From: Spirochaetae bacterium HGW-Spirochaetae-1
GTDB taxonomy: Bacteria > Spirochaetota > UBA4802 > UBA5550
Reading direction: 5' to 3'
Length of the DNA: 64,000 bases
NCBI GenBank assembly: GCA_002839375.1
Contig: PGXY01000005.1
Location: 1-64,000, forward strand
In this document: in pieces, positions 7,224 through 16,648 of the stretch
How positions within the stretch are numbered: position 1 is the stretch's first letter
Layout of the letters: the number at the start of each line of letters is the position of its first letter
Translations under genes and position numbers: made by a program
The notes under the pieces: generated by a model
Told to the model about the DNA's origin: nothing
Database searches by the model: none
What the model saw: only the letters and a program-made list of their open reading frames with translations

Positions 7224-9515
7224 ATGAGAATACTTGATACTTTAATACAGCGCCTTCCAAAAATCTTTCCGGCCCGGGATACTGAAACCCTGCAAAAATC
7301 GCAGGCGCTGTTAATCATTATTCTCATCCATGTTCTTTTACTGCAGCCCTTTCTGATATTACACATCATGCTGTTCGGTCTCTGCAAGTTTTTACTCTTT
7401 CCCTTCGTCATGACACTCCTGTTCCTGGCTTCCATTTACATGCTGAAGAAAGGATATTATGAAATAAGCGCCCACGGCATTATCATTTCTTTTATGGCCG
7501 TAGTCTGGATTTCATGCCTCTACAACATTATGCTCGGTGAATCTATTTGGATCATCATGACCCATTTCATGTATATCCTAACCTCCTTCGGCCTGTTTGC
7601 CCTGCATCTTTTTAAAAGGAAATACACCATCAGCCTGTATGTTGTCGTCAACCTGCTGATACTGCTCATCACCCTTAGCCTCATGGACAGCAGATACTCC
7701 CTGGCGAAAAACGAAAGATTCGCGCTTTTTGTCTATCCCGTCGTCTGTTTTTTATATGCAGGAGTAATAGCCCATCTCAACTTCAGGGCAGGACGGCACA
7801 TGCTGGAGAAATACGAGTCCGCCCTTGATCAAGTCAGAATAAGCGAGGGCAGGTATCACAATCTCTACAACAATACTCTTACGGGCATGATCTGTGTGGA
7901 AACACCCACGGGAAGAATTACCTCCGCCAATGAAACGGCGGTTTTACTTCTTGGATATACAACCGAGGATGAAATACAAAACGAGATACTGTTTCAATCA
8001 CTTCTCGTCGACCAGAATGCTTTCCCAAAAATACTGGCATCCCTGCGTGATAATAATTCCTATTATGTCATGGAAACCAATCTAAGGAAAAAAGACAATG
8101 GCATCTTCTGGGCGGAACTCGCACTGAAATATTGCTCGCAGAGCCGCAGAATCGATATTTGTTTCGTTGATATAACGGAAAGAAAAAATGCCGAGCAAAA
8201 CCTTCACCACCTGAAGTATTTTGACCAACTGACGTCGCTTCCCAACAGACTGTCTTTCCTGCAGAGAGTTGATTCTGAAATTGAGAAGGCCGGCAGGAAA
8301 AACCGCAGTTACATCAGCGCCGTCCTCTGCGTCGGTATCGACAACTTCAGGAAGATAAACGACGTTTACGGCGCAGTCGCGGGCGACGCGGTACTCGGTG
8401 AAATGGCGTTTCGCCTCATGCAACTGATCCGTGATGATGATATCGCGTCACGTCTCAGGGGAGACATGTTTCTTGTCTTTCTCAACGAGCTTGGCGGGCA
8501 CGATGAAATCAACCATGTAATGGAAAAAATAACTAAAACTGCGGGCACTCCCTTCTCCGTGGAATCAAATATAATCGATGTGACGGTTTCCATGGGGTTA
8601 TGTTTTTTCCCCGATGACGGCAGGACGGCAATGGAGCTCGTGGAAAAAAGCGAATCAGCTCTCTATATCGCAAAAAGCCGGGGCAGAAACACCTGCCATG
8701 TGCATGACAGCAGGCTCAACACTCTCATGATAAATAATTTTAAACTCGAAAAGGATCTGACAAAAGCGATACGGGAAGAGGAGTTTGTTTCTTTTTATCA
8801 GGCCAAACTTGACAGGCAGGGATTCGTAAGCGGAATTGAAGTTCTTATCCGCTGGAATTCACCGGAACGCGGACTTGTTCCCCCCGGAGCATTTATTCCC
8901 CTGGCGGAAAAAAATGGCATGATACGGGATATCGGCCGTATAGTTCTCCGTCAGGCCTGCGTTCAGATGAAAGACTGGGTTGACAGGGATATCTTCACGG
9001 GATCTATTTCGGTCAACGTATCTCCATTAGAGTTCCACGACCCCGCTCTCATGGACAGTATTGAAACCATCCTGAACGCCACCGGCCTGAACCCCCGTTT
9101 CCTTGAGCTTGAAATAACCGAATCAAGCCTTGTAATCGATGAAAAGGAATGCATCGATAAGCTTACCAGGCTCCATGATATGGGTATCGCCATTGCTATC
9201 GATGACTTCGGAACCGGTTATTCATCGCTGAACAAGCTACGCGACCTCCCCATTGACACGCTGAAGATAGACAGATCCTTTGTTGAAAAACTCCCCGATG
9301 ATATACGATCCTGCACCATTACTCGGGCCATAGTAGATCTTGCCCATAATCTCGGCTTTGCCATAGTTGCCGAAGGAGTAGAAACAAAAGATCAGTTCCA
9401 ATACCTGAAAAATCTTGAGTGCGACAGTTTCCAGGGCTATTATTTCTCAAAGCCCGTTCCGGCGAAGGAATGCGAAAAAATACTCGCGGAACATAAAGGA
9501 TCATTAAAAAACTGA
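7224..9515 (+). CDS. Membrane PAS-GGDEF-EAL cyclic-di-GMP signalling protein
   Basis: A 763-residue protein. About six N-terminal membrane helices (30-195) form a sensory module. They are followed by a PAS domain (about 208-320), a GGDEF domain (330-490) and an EAL domain (510-755). The GGDEF signature is replaced by RGDMF (near 410), so cyclase activity is unlikely and the domain may be regulatory. The EAL domain keeps the expected residues: EVL in place of EAL with the metal-binding Glu (near 538), ITES, DDFGTGYSS (near 660), KIDRSF and AEGVET. It should therefore hydrolyse c-di-GMP at the inner membrane. The gene is monocistronic and has a weak SD. Confidence 0.9.
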   Translation: MRILDTLIQRLPKIFPARDTETLQKSQALLIIILIHVLLLQPFLILHIMLFGLCKFLLFPFVMTLLFLASIYMLKKGYYEISAHGIIISFMAVVWISCLYNIMLGESIWIIMTHFMYILTSFGLFALHLFKRKYTISLYVVVNLLILLITLSLMDSRYSLAKNERFALFVYPVVCFLYAGVIAHLNFRAGRHMLEKYESALDQVRISEGRYHNLYNNTLTGMICVETPTGRITSANETAVLLLGYTTEDEIQNEILFQSLLVDQNAFPKILASLRDNNSYYVMETNLRKKDNGIFWAELALKYCSQSRRIDICFVDITERKNAEQNLHHLKYFDQLTSLPNRLSFLQRVDSEIEKAGRKNRSYISAVLCVGIDNFRKINDVYGAVAGDAVLGEMAFRLMQLIRDDDIASRLRGDMFLVFLNELGGHDEINHVMEKITKTAGTPFSVESNIIDVTVSMGLCFFPDDGRTAMELVEKSESALYIAKSRGRNTCHVHDSRLNTLMINNFKLEKDLTKAIREEEFVSFYQAKLDRQGFVSGIEVLIRWNSPERGLVPPGAFIPLAEKNGMIRDIGRIVLRQACVQMKDWVDRDIFTGSISVNVSPLEFHDPALMDSIETILNATGLNPRFLELEITESSLVIDEKECIDKLTRLHDMGIAIAIDDFGTGYSSLNKLRDLPIDTLKIDRSFVEKLPDDIRSCTITRAIVDLAHNLGFAIVAEGVETKDQFQYLKNLECDSFQGYYFSKPVPAKECEKILAEHKGSLKN

Positions 9516-9550
9516 TATACGCCGCACCTGTTACCGGTTCTGTTTTTATC

Positions 9551-9581
9551 TTGCCAAAAATACAAACGGTCATGCTATAAT
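9551..9581 (+). promoter_or_regulatory. Putative promoter implying a leaderless mRNA
   Basis: TTGCCA (9551-9556) and a perfect TATAAT (9576-9581) lie 19 bp apart. The -10 ends six bases before the ATG at 9588, so transcription would start at or next to the start codon. No Shine-Dalgarno sequence is present. Confidence 0.5.
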
Positions 9582-9587
9582 ACCCGC

Positions 9588-11261
9588 ATGAAAAAAGTCC
9601 TTCTCGCAGCTATCAATGCCCGGTACAGCCATTCCAACCTGGCCCTGCTCTATCTCCGCGGTCATGTTTCCGATCTGCCCTTTGAAATAGAAATAGCGGA
9701 ATACTCCATCAATCTTGATACAGAGAACATTCTCCGTGATATCCGTGAAAGAAATCCCCATGCTGTAGCTTTTTCCGTGTACATATGGAACACGCTTATT
9801 ATTCAAAAAATAATGGCCTCCCTCCACGAAGGGGATCCCGCCTTAAAAATAATACTGGGCGGGCCCGAGGTGACCTTTAACGCGCCGTACTGGCTTAGCG
9901 TGTTCCCTTTCATCACAGCAATAATAACCGGCGGCGGTGAAACGGGTTTCCGGAAACTTCTCATTGATGATCTGTCCTGCCAGGAACAGATCATCAATGA
10001 GGTCAATCCGCCCTTTCGCGAAATTTCCTTTCCCTACCGCCATGAAGATTTCATGAAGCTGGCAAACCGGTACCTCTACTACGAAAGCAGCAGGGGATGC
10101 CCCTTCCGGTGCAGCTACTGTCTTTCGTCGCGGCACGATCACAAAACTGAATTCAGGGACATGTATCAGGTCAGGGAGGAAATTGATTTTCTTGTCAACC
10201 ACGGTCCGCGCCTCGTTAAATTCGTAGACAGGACCTTCAATGCCAGGCCCGGCCGCAGCAGGGACATATGGAAATACATTATAGATGCGCATTCCCGTAC
10301 AGGAACCTGTTTTCATTTTGAAATATTTCCCGCTTTTCTCACGGAAGAGGATTTTAATGTAATGGCAAAAGCGCCCCGGGGTCTCTTCCAGTTCGAGATG
10401 GGCATCCAGTCCATTCATGAAGAGACACTGCAAATGATAAACCGTTATGGAGCATGGGAGGAAACGGCTGAAAAAATACACAGGGTCCTTGCCCCGGGGA
10501 ACATCCATGTTCATACGGACATAATTGCCGGCCTTCCCGGCGAGAACATTTTTACTTTCGGTAAATCCTTTGACGCCATTTACCGGCTTGGCGCCCATCA
10601 CTTCCAGGTGGGCATACTCAAGGTGCTGCCCGGCACGGAGATGAGGGAGCGGACCGACGAATACGGCATGAAATACGACAGTGCCCCACCCTACACTATC
10701 ATCCATAACCAATGGATAGGCCGCAATGACATGGACATCATCAAGACCATCGGTGAAGCCGTGGACAGGATATATAACCCGGGAAAATTCCAGGCCACCC
10801 TGCACGGCCTGGAAAAACTGCATGCTTCCCCTTTCAGTCTTTTTGCAGATCTTGCCCGCTTTACCGCTATTACCAGGTGCGATCTTCACGACATGCACGA
10901 ATGGAAGGACATCGCCGGCATGATTCTTGAATATATTTCGCATAACTTTCCTGGAACAGCTCTCTACATCACGGATTGCCTGCGCTGGGACTGGTTTACA
11001 ACGGTAAAGGACCGCCGGTATCCGTCCCTGCTGGCGGGCGATATAATCAGCAGCGGGAAAAAGCGTTTGGCCGCCCTGCTGCAGGACAGGTCCTTCAGGG
11101 AAAAGCAACTGGAAAGGGGCGTTCAGATATCGTTACATGAACTGAAAAGGGCAAAATTCTTCATTGCTGAAACCAGGGAATTCCGCGAAGAATATACGGA
11201 AGGGATGGCCTATTGCCTGACGATCCCCGGTAAAGAACTCATTTTTCTTGACAATTGTTGA
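9588..11261 (+). CDS. B12-binding-domain radical SAM protein (DUF4080 type)
   Basis: A 557-residue enzyme with an N-terminal cobalamin-binding-like Rossmann domain (about 1-135), which includes the opening LLAAINARYSHSNLAL and GGPEVTFN typical of the DUF4080 group. A radical SAM core follows with C171-x3-C175-x2-C178 in RGCPFRCSYC, ligating a 4Fe-4S cluster. The C-terminal 180 residues correspond to the DUF4080 extension. It should cleave S-adenosylmethionine to a 5'-deoxyadenosyl radical; the substrate is unknown. The gene stands alone and may be translated from a leaderless message, since TATAAT is six bases from the ATG. Confidence 0.88.
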   Translation: MKKVLLAAINARYSHSNLALLYLRGHVSDLPFEIEIAEYSINLDTENILRDIRERNPHAVAFSVYIWNTLIIQKIMASLHEGDPALKIILGGPEVTFNAPYWLSVFPFITAIITGGGETGFRKLLIDDLSCQEQIINEVNPPFREISFPYRHEDFMKLANRYLYYESSRGCPFRCSYCLSSRHDHKTEFRDMYQVREEIDFLVNHGPRLVKFVDRTFNARPGRSRDIWKYIIDAHSRTGTCFHFEIFPAFLTEEDFNVMAKAPRGLFQFEMGIQSIHEETLQMINRYGAWEETAEKIHRVLAPGNIHVHTDIIAGLPGENIFTFGKSFDAIYRLGAHHFQVGILKVLPGTEMRERTDEYGMKYDSAPPYTIIHNQWIGRNDMDIIKTIGEAVDRIYNPGKFQATLHGLEKLHASPFSLFADLARFTAITRCDLHDMHEWKDIAGMILEYISHNFPGTALYITDCLRWDWFTTVKDRRYPSLLAGDIISSGKKRLAALLQDRSFREKQLERGVQISLHELKRAKFFIAETREFREEYTEGMAYCLTIPGKELIFLDNC

Positions 11262-11315
11262 CAGGGTACAATGACGGGAGGCAATGCGGAAAATCTTCTG
11301 CGTGCAAATATCCTG

Positions 11316-11951
11316 CTACTTCCGTTCAGCCGATGCACGGCTCTTCAGGTTTTTCAATGTATTGAAGGGATAACCGGTGAGAATGCCGTCGATAACTGAT
11401 CGCGACAGGTCTATGAGGGGATCAACCTTCATGGTGAGGCTAACCCTGGTGAGAGAAGGTTCAAGACGATTGAATACGAAATACCCCTCCATGTCCCTGA
11501 TACGGACATAGGAACTCTTTTCCGGGGCATAGCCCAGGTCTATTGATTTCAGGAGCACCTCGCCTCTGCCCCTGGTATGGTCAAAGTTCATGGTGAGCCG
11601 CACCGTCACGTCCCGGTCGGCCACGGGCCAGGGGGAGGCAATGACATAATAGAGAATAGTCTCGTCGGCGTTAATCTCCCTGACGACCTTCACCTTCCGG
11701 GACATGGCAAACCAGTCCCTGTAATTTTCGAAATCACGCATGATGCGTTCCAGAACATCCAGGGGGGCCGGGATGAGACATTCCCCCCTGAACTGGTTCA
11801 CCGAAAAGCCCGGCAGCGGCCGGGAGAACACGGTAATTTCCTGTGATTTTTTCACTACTTCCCAGGATTCACCGGCCATGACCAGCGTTGATGCAAACAT
11901 CATGACCGTGGCTGCAAGGGCCATAATGCGCCTGTTCATACCATGCGCCAT
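11316..11951 (-). CDS. Exported START-domain lipid-binding protein
   Basis: A protein of about 211 residues with a signal peptide (MNRRIMALAATVMMFAST..) and a START domain (about 30-205). Recognisable elements are EITVFSRPL, FRGECLIPAPLDVLERIM, the WPVADRD loop and GYFVFNRLEPSLTRV. START domains enclose one lipid, such as a sterol, phospholipid or isoprenoid, in a hydrophobic cavity. The ATG overlaps the stop of the upstream oxidoreductase (TGATG at 11951), which indicates translational coupling; a GTG three bases earlier is possible. Last gene of a five-gene operon that holds a second START protein, so a periplasmic carrier for the pathway product is a reasonable inference. Confidence 0.85.
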   Translation of the reverse strand: MAHGMNRRIMALAATVMMFASTLVMAGESWEVVKKSQEITVFSRPLPGFSVNQFRGECLIPAPLDVLERIMRDFENYRDWFAMSRKVKVVREINADETILYYVIASPWPVADRDVTVRLTMNFDHTRGRGEVLLKSIDLGYAPEKSSYVRIRDMEGYFVFNRLEPSLTRVSLTMKVDPLIDLSRSVIDGILTGYPFNTLKNLKSRASAERK

Positions 11952-13033
11952 CACTCGGCCCCCAGGTTGGCGAATCCCGGTATGGAAAAAGGAACCTGCC
12001 TGTCGGCGTTGACGAATCGGCTCACAAACCTGCTGAAATCATCGGGGCCGAAGGCCTGGAGAAGGTTTTCCAGCATACCAACCCTGGGCCGTATAAGGGG
12101 ATACCAGAGATATTTTTTGAAAAAATAGACCCGCTTAAAATACCTGATAAAACGGTCAAATTCCACCTGCGCCGCCCGGGGATCGCTCACGGCCATGGCG
12201 GCAATCTTTCCCGAGATGAGGGCGCCCAGTATGCCGAACCAGCCGAAGGGGTCCATGTAGCCGCTCACCGTTCCGCACATGATGAGATTTTTGTGAAACA
12301 GGCGGGGATTGTTCCTGCTGGCAATGGGAACCACTCCCTTCACATATTCCCAGTTGTCGTGTTCGACCCCTTCATTGCGCACCATGAAACGCTTGTACCT
12401 GTCGAGGGCCTTACGGTCCAGGGGCCTTATCGAAAAAAGAAGGTCGAAATAATAATTATTGGCCGAGCTCAGGTAGCCGTACTCGGTAATACATTCGTCC
12501 CACCAGATCCACGAATAATCGCTAAAACCGATCTCACCCCGGGAAATCCAGGCATACCAGGTGAGGCTGGGAATCTCAAGAATTGAATAGGCCGCGGGAG
12601 TGAGGCCGCAGGCGGCAATGGTCTGGGGGGGCAGCTTGTCGATGGCCTCCTTTTTCAGGGGCGATTTGAATTCGAACTTTACTCCCAGGTCCAGGGCCTG
12701 TTTATACAACAGCGTGTCAAGGCTCGTGGGCCGGTTCCCCCTTTCAACGGAATAGAGAATGTCGTGGGGCGCGTTGGACCTGGTGTCGTGAAAATAAAAG
12801 GGACACTCTACCAGGGGGTAGAACACCGACGATACGTCGATGCCTATATACTCCGAGGTCCGCTTCACGTCTATGGGGGTACAGTGGGTAGACGGGTTGT
12901 ACATCGAATCACCGCCGTACTGCGCCTCTTTATCGTGGAGAGTCACTTCGTACCCGTCCCTGGCGAGGTTTATGGCCGCCACCAGCCCGGACATGCCGGC
13001 ACCGTATATGGTTACTTGACTGTTTTCCTTCAT
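11951..13033 (-). CDS. FAD/NAD(P)-binding oxidoreductase of lipid or isoprenoid type
   Basis: A 360-residue flavoprotein. The N-terminal dinucleotide fold is clear (YGAGMSGLVAAINLARDGYEV at about 9-29, with the acidic end of beta2 at HDK). The central and C-terminal parts, including LIMCGTVSGYMDPFGWFGILGALISGKIAA, resemble geranylgeranyl-reductase- and lycopene-cyclase-like enzymes. Such enzymes reduce or oxidise double bonds in polyprenyl chains. It follows the next oxidoreductase by 16 bp with a GGGAAGGAAA SD and overlaps the START gene. It probably acts on a lipid in the same pathway as its neighbours; the exact reaction is not deducible. Confidence 0.75.
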   Translation of the reverse strand: MKENSQVTIYGAGMSGLVAAINLARDGYEVTLHDKEAQYGGDSMYNPSTHCTPIDVKRTSEYIGIDVSSVFYPLVECPFYFHDTRSNAPHDILYSVERGNRPTSLDTLLYKQALDLGVKFEFKSPLKKEAIDKLPPQTIAACGLTPAAYSILEIPSLTWYAWISRGEIGFSDYSWIWWDECITEYGYLSSANNYYFDLLFSIRPLDRKALDRYKRFMVRNEGVEHDNWEYVKGVVPIASRNNPRLFHKNLIMCGTVSGYMDPFGWFGILGALISGKIAAMAVSDPRAAQVEFDRFIRYFKRVYFFKKYLWYPLIRPRVGMLENLLQAFGPDDFSRFVSRFVNADRQVPFSIPGFANLGAE

Positions 13034-13049
13034 GGTGTTTTCCTTCCCG

Positions 13050-14387
13050 TTATATTAACCTGAGAACCCTTTCCCCGGCATCGATGCCGCTCTGGGCGGC
13101 ACCGTTTACCGACGGCATGTACAGGTATTCGCCGGCGAGTTGCAGGCCCCTGACATCACCAATCCCCTGCTTCTTCAGGGTGTTCACTTCTGTAAGCATC
13201 CCGGGAGGAGACAGGCACACCGCTTCCTTGTAGCGCACGATCTCCCTGTGGAGATATCCCCGTGACATGGAAGGCACGAAACGCTTCATGTCATTGAACA
13301 GGATTCCCGTGACCTTGTCGTCGGACATGCCGTTCAGCTCATGGGCATGCCTTCCAAAGGTGAAGCAGTGGATCATGCCCGCTCCGGCAGGGGCATAAAA
13401 CCGTGACTTGATGGAATTGTCAGCGAAGCCGGCCATGGGTGAACCGGTATTTCGGGGAATGGCAGCGGCATACCAGCCTTCGGGGAAAATACGCTTCCCC
13501 AGGGCAAACATGGCGTGACAGCATTCACTGTACCTGACGTTCTTCAGGGGCCCCGTGATAGATTCCGGCAGATCGGGTGCAATTTTCCTTAGCGTTGTTA
13601 CAGTCGTTGTGCAAATCACCCGGTCAGCCTTGATGAATCCGTTTTTGACCTCTACGCCTTTTACCTTTCCCTTCTCGATGACTATTTTTTTCACCGGTGT
13701 ATTCAGCTGTATACTATCCCCGTATTTTTCCTGCATCCTTTCCGACAGGGACCCGATGCCGCGGCGCAGGGTCCACAACCCATTGATCATGTACCAGAAG
13801 AGTCCCAGGCCGTAGCCGGCAGCGATGTCCTCGGGCTCTCCCAGGGTCATGCACGAGGCTATGGGCTGGATCACGTGTTCCAGAACTTCCCGGCCGCCTT
13901 TGCGAAGGGTAAAATCCGCAAAGGATTCATGGTCCATATCAAGGCTGCTTTCATAATCAGTAAAGCGAAGGCTTCTATTGCGCGTCATGAGGGTCGGCGC
14001 CAGGGGCAGGAGCTGTGCTACGGCCTTCAGGGGCACGCCCCGGAATCCTGCCAGGTCCATGATCACCCGCGGCAGGTCCCGGGGCCGAACCGAGGCAAGG
14101 ATGGGGGTGAGCCTGTTGGTTTTCCTGTTCGGAAGTGCAGCCCTGAAAGGAAATCGCACCAGCTCATCCCCCATGCCCAGCTCGCGGCAAAGGGTAAAGT
14201 AAGTATCATAATATCTGAAAAAAAACTGCGCGCCCAGATCATAGGTAAAACCGTCGATCCTTTTGCTCTGGACACGGCCTCCGGCAGTTGTGCCGGCCTC
14301 GAGACAGAGAACATCAACACCATTCTTTTTAAGCGTATGGACGGCGGCCAGTCCGGCCGTACCCGCTCCTACTACAATAACCTTCAT
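13050..14387 (-). CDS. FAD-dependent amine-oxidase/protoporphyrinogen-oxidase-like oxidoreductase
   Basis: A 445-residue flavin oxidoreductase with the N-terminal motif VIVVGAGTAGLAAVHTLKK, then EAGTTAGGRVQSKRIDGFTYDLGAQFF, the GGR signature shared by amine oxidases, protoporphyrinogen oxidases and phytoene desaturases. The C terminus carries LQLAGEYLYMPSVNGAAQSG, the second FAD-contact motif. Heme genes are absent nearby, so the operon context (phytoene-desaturase-like enzyme, two START proteins) argues for a lipid or isoprenoid substrate. A GGGAGGCGGCGCC SD supports the ATG at 14387. Family assignment firm, substrate open. Confidence 0.82.
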   Translation of the reverse strand: MKVIVVGAGTAGLAAVHTLKKNGVDVLCLEAGTTAGGRVQSKRIDGFTYDLGAQFFFRYYDTYFTLCRELGMGDELVRFPFRAALPNRKTNRLTPILASVRPRDLPRVIMDLAGFRGVPLKAVAQLLPLAPTLMTRNRSLRFTDYESSLDMDHESFADFTLRKGGREVLEHVIQPIASCMTLGEPEDIAAGYGLGLFWYMINGLWTLRRGIGSLSERMQEKYGDSIQLNTPVKKIVIEKGKVKGVEVKNGFIKADRVICTTTVTTLRKIAPDLPESITGPLKNVRYSECCHAMFALGKRIFPEGWYAAAIPRNTGSPMAGFADNSIKSRFYAPAGAGMIHCFTFGRHAHELNGMSDDKVTGILFNDMKRFVPSMSRGYLHREIVRYKEAVCLSPPGMLTEVNTLKKQGIGDVRGLQLAGEYLYMPSVNGAAQSGIDAGERVLRLI

Positions 14388-14399
14388 GGCGCCGCCTCC

Positions 14400-15095
14400 C
14401 TATTTGGCGTCCAGCAACGTCGTTGTTATGCACGCCGTAGCCGATCGGTACTTTTCTTTTTTTACCATATCCCGCATGTTTTCAATGGTCTTATAGCCCA
14501 GCGTCTTGAAAAGCATGTTGAGAACAAAAGACGGCAGTGCAATGGATGGATCAGCCGCGATGCAGTACGTCACCTCGGTGCTGTTTTTGCCCTTCGGAAC
14601 CAGGGTAAAGGACAGGTCCGTCACGGGCATACGGATAGCCTCTTTTTTCGAGCGGTAATCCGTCTTCACTCCCCGTATTTTTACATACAGATTTCCTGTA
14701 ACGGCATCGATCAGGAACCGGCACTCTCCCACGGCATCGCGGTCCATGACGGGCCAGGGCATGCCGAGACGGCAGTATTCATGAAAATAGTCAACAGTGT
14801 TCTGCCGGCCCGGAAGGGAAACCTTGTAGGCGTCGGAAACCATGTGTACGTACTCCCGATGGGCCGGGACATCGCGCAGTAGCGCCTCTATCACCGGAAT
14901 TGACGCCTCCACCAGTCCTACGGCATACACCTGTTTAACGCTCTTCTGTGAAGAGAGCTTTCCGTAGCTCACTATCCCGTTGCCCTGGTTAACCAGGACC
15001 CATTTCTCCGTATCATCGCCGTTCTCCGGGACGCCGCTTGCAGCGACAAGGGAAAACAGGAGAATAACTATGCCTGCATATTTCACGGTTTTCAT
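14400..15095 (-). CDS. Exported START-domain protein, second copy in operon
   Basis: A 231-residue protein beginning MKTVKYAGIVILLFSLVAASG, a signal peptide, followed by a START domain (about 30-225). WVLVNQGNGIVSYGKL, MPWPVMDRDAVGECRF and TDLSFTLVPKGKNSTEVTYCI parallel the other START protein of this operon. The ATG at 15095 follows the desaturase stop by a single base, so I prefer it to upstream starts inside that gene. The signal peptide puts it in the periplasm, where it may shuttle a lipid made by the flavoenzymes. The two START proteins are clearly diverged, so they may bind different intermediates. Confidence 0.83.
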   Translation of the reverse strand: MKTVKYAGIVILLFSLVAASGVPENGDDTEKWVLVNQGNGIVSYGKLSSQKSVKQVYAVGLVEASIPVIEALLRDVPAHREYVHMVSDAYKVSLPGRQNTVDYFHEYCRLGMPWPVMDRDAVGECRFLIDAVTGNLYVKIRGVKTDYRSKKEAIRMPVTDLSFTLVPKGKNSTEVTYCIAADPSIALPSFVLNMLFKTLGYKTIENMRDMVKKEKYRSATACITTTLLDAK

Positions 15096-15096
15096 A

Positions 15097-16608
15097 TCAT
15101 AACCCCGGGATGCCCGTCTCAATGCCGAATGCCTTTATGACCAGCCATGCCAGAACGGCTACGGCTCCAAGCCTGAAGCCCCACTTCGCCAGGAACAGGG
15201 AAGGCCGGATAAGGGGAATCAGACCCTTGCCGGGTTTGAATTCCACATTGATGGGCACTTTCTTGTTAAGCTTGTCCTGGATGACAAGCTCCGAACATTT
15301 ATTGGCGTTCCAGATCGTTGCCTCCATGCCGCCGGAGCTGACATGCGTCTTGGTCCAGTCGCCCGTGAGATAAAAATTGGAATAGGGTGATCTCTGAAAA
15401 GGCCTGTGCGATTCCATGCCCGGCGTTGGTTTGTACACGTTCTGGCGCTGTCGCACAAGGGTCCATTTTTTCACCTTGGCGGTACGGGCCTCGGGGAAGA
15501 GCTTCTTGATATCCTCATGGCATTTTTCAAAGATGACATCATCGGGAAGATGACGTATTTGCTCGGCCGGGGCTATAACCATCTCCATCATGGATCCTCC
15601 CTTGAAAATGTGGGGAAGTACATTGGACAGGTCGGCATAGGTGTTGAATGTCACATCCGATGAGAAGAAGGTGACATCGATGTCGGTTATCTTTTTGTCA
15701 AACCAGATCTGGATTGAAAGAGACGCGGCTTCTTCAAAGTAGGTCAGATCTTCAAAGTAGGCATTCCTGAAAGAATCACCGGGAAGAATGCTTCTCAGCG
15801 CGTAGGGGCTCATGGCGGATACATAGACATCGGCCGTTTTCTTCTCGTTGCCGTTTACCATGACGCTTTCGATCTTTCCGTCCTTCACGTTGATGGCAGT
15901 GACGGCCTTTTTCAGTTCACATTTTCCGCCCTTCTTTTTCAGGTAGTCGATGCAGCTGTCCACCCAGATCTCGCCGAGTCCGCCGTTCGCGAAGCCGAGC
16001 CTGGAGGATTTTGCCGAAGCCGCCACCTTAAGAAGCCAGTTCATCATAACTTTTACTGAAATGGCATAGCGGTCCGTGAAAGTCAGACCATAGATAGCCG
16101 GTTCGAACATCTTGAATGCGCCTTCGGGACCGTTTTTAATTGTCCACTCGGCCCAGGAGAGCCTGTCCATTTCATCGAGTTTTTTCTGTGAAATCCCCAT
16201 CATACCGGCACATTTGATCATGGCCTTTATCATGTTAATTTTGGGAATCCCTTTGTAACCCTTCATGAGATAGAAAAAGGCCACCCCTGCGTGAAGCGGT
16301 GCCGGCAGGTTGGGAATATGCATGACGGGCTGACGGCCGTCTTCCTGCGCATAATAAAAATCCTGTGACTTCCATACGATATTTTTTTCGATGCCCATTT
16401 TCTTGAAAAAATTGAGCAGATTGACATAGTAGGGAAAAAACACGTGAAGTGCATTGTCGATCATATCGCCGTCCTCATCAAGCCAGGAATTGGCCCGCCC
16501 GCCGAATATTTCATCAGCTTCAATGAGTTCCACTTCAAAACCATTGTCAATCAGATTCACGGCAGTAGCCAGTCCGGCCATTCCGCCGCCCATTACGAGT
16601 GCTTTCAT
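15097..16608 (-). CDS. Phytoene/zeta-carotene desaturase-like FAD oxidoreductase
   Basis: A 503-residue flavoenzyme. MKALVMGGGMAGLATAVNLIDNG.. is the FAD fold, EADEIFGGRANSWLDEDGDMID the GGR motif, and YLTGDWTKTHVSSGGMEATIWNANKCS (about 405-430) the C-terminal desaturase signature that closes on the flavin. A C-terminal hydrophobic helix suggests membrane association. Family members desaturate carotenoids or oxidise related hydrophobic chains. The start at 16608 has a GGAGGATT SD; longer versions would begin inside the 30-bp palindrome. It is the first gene of the START/flavoenzyme operon. No phytoene synthase is visible in the window, so a carotenoid substrate is not assured. Confidence 0.85.
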   Translation of the reverse strand: MKALVMGGGMAGLATAVNLIDNGFEVELIEADEIFGGRANSWLDEDGDMIDNALHVFFPYYVNLLNFFKKMGIEKNIVWKSQDFYYAQEDGRQPVMHIPNLPAPLHAGVAFFYLMKGYKGIPKINMIKAMIKCAGMMGISQKKLDEMDRLSWAEWTIKNGPEGAFKMFEPAIYGLTFTDRYAISVKVMMNWLLKVAASAKSSRLGFANGGLGEIWVDSCIDYLKKKGGKCELKKAVTAINVKDGKIESVMVNGNEKKTADVYVSAMSPYALRSILPGDSFRNAYFEDLTYFEEAASLSIQIWFDKKITDIDVTFFSSDVTFNTYADLSNVLPHIFKGGSMMEMVIAPAEQIRHLPDDVIFEKCHEDIKKLFPEARTAKVKKWTLVRQRQNVYKPTPGMESHRPFQRSPYSNFYLTGDWTKTHVSSGGMEATIWNANKCSELVIQDKLNKKVPINVEFKPGKGLIPLIRPSLFLAKWGFRLGAVAVLAWLVIKAFGIETGIPGL

Positions 16609-16648
16609 GATAAATCCTCCCCGATATCCCTGTGGAATAAATGTATTT

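Noticed and set aside
11316-16608. Naming the flavoenzyme operon as carotenoid biosynthesis
   Set aside because: No phytoene synthase or other carotenoid gene is in the window, and START proteins are not part of known carotenoid pathways.
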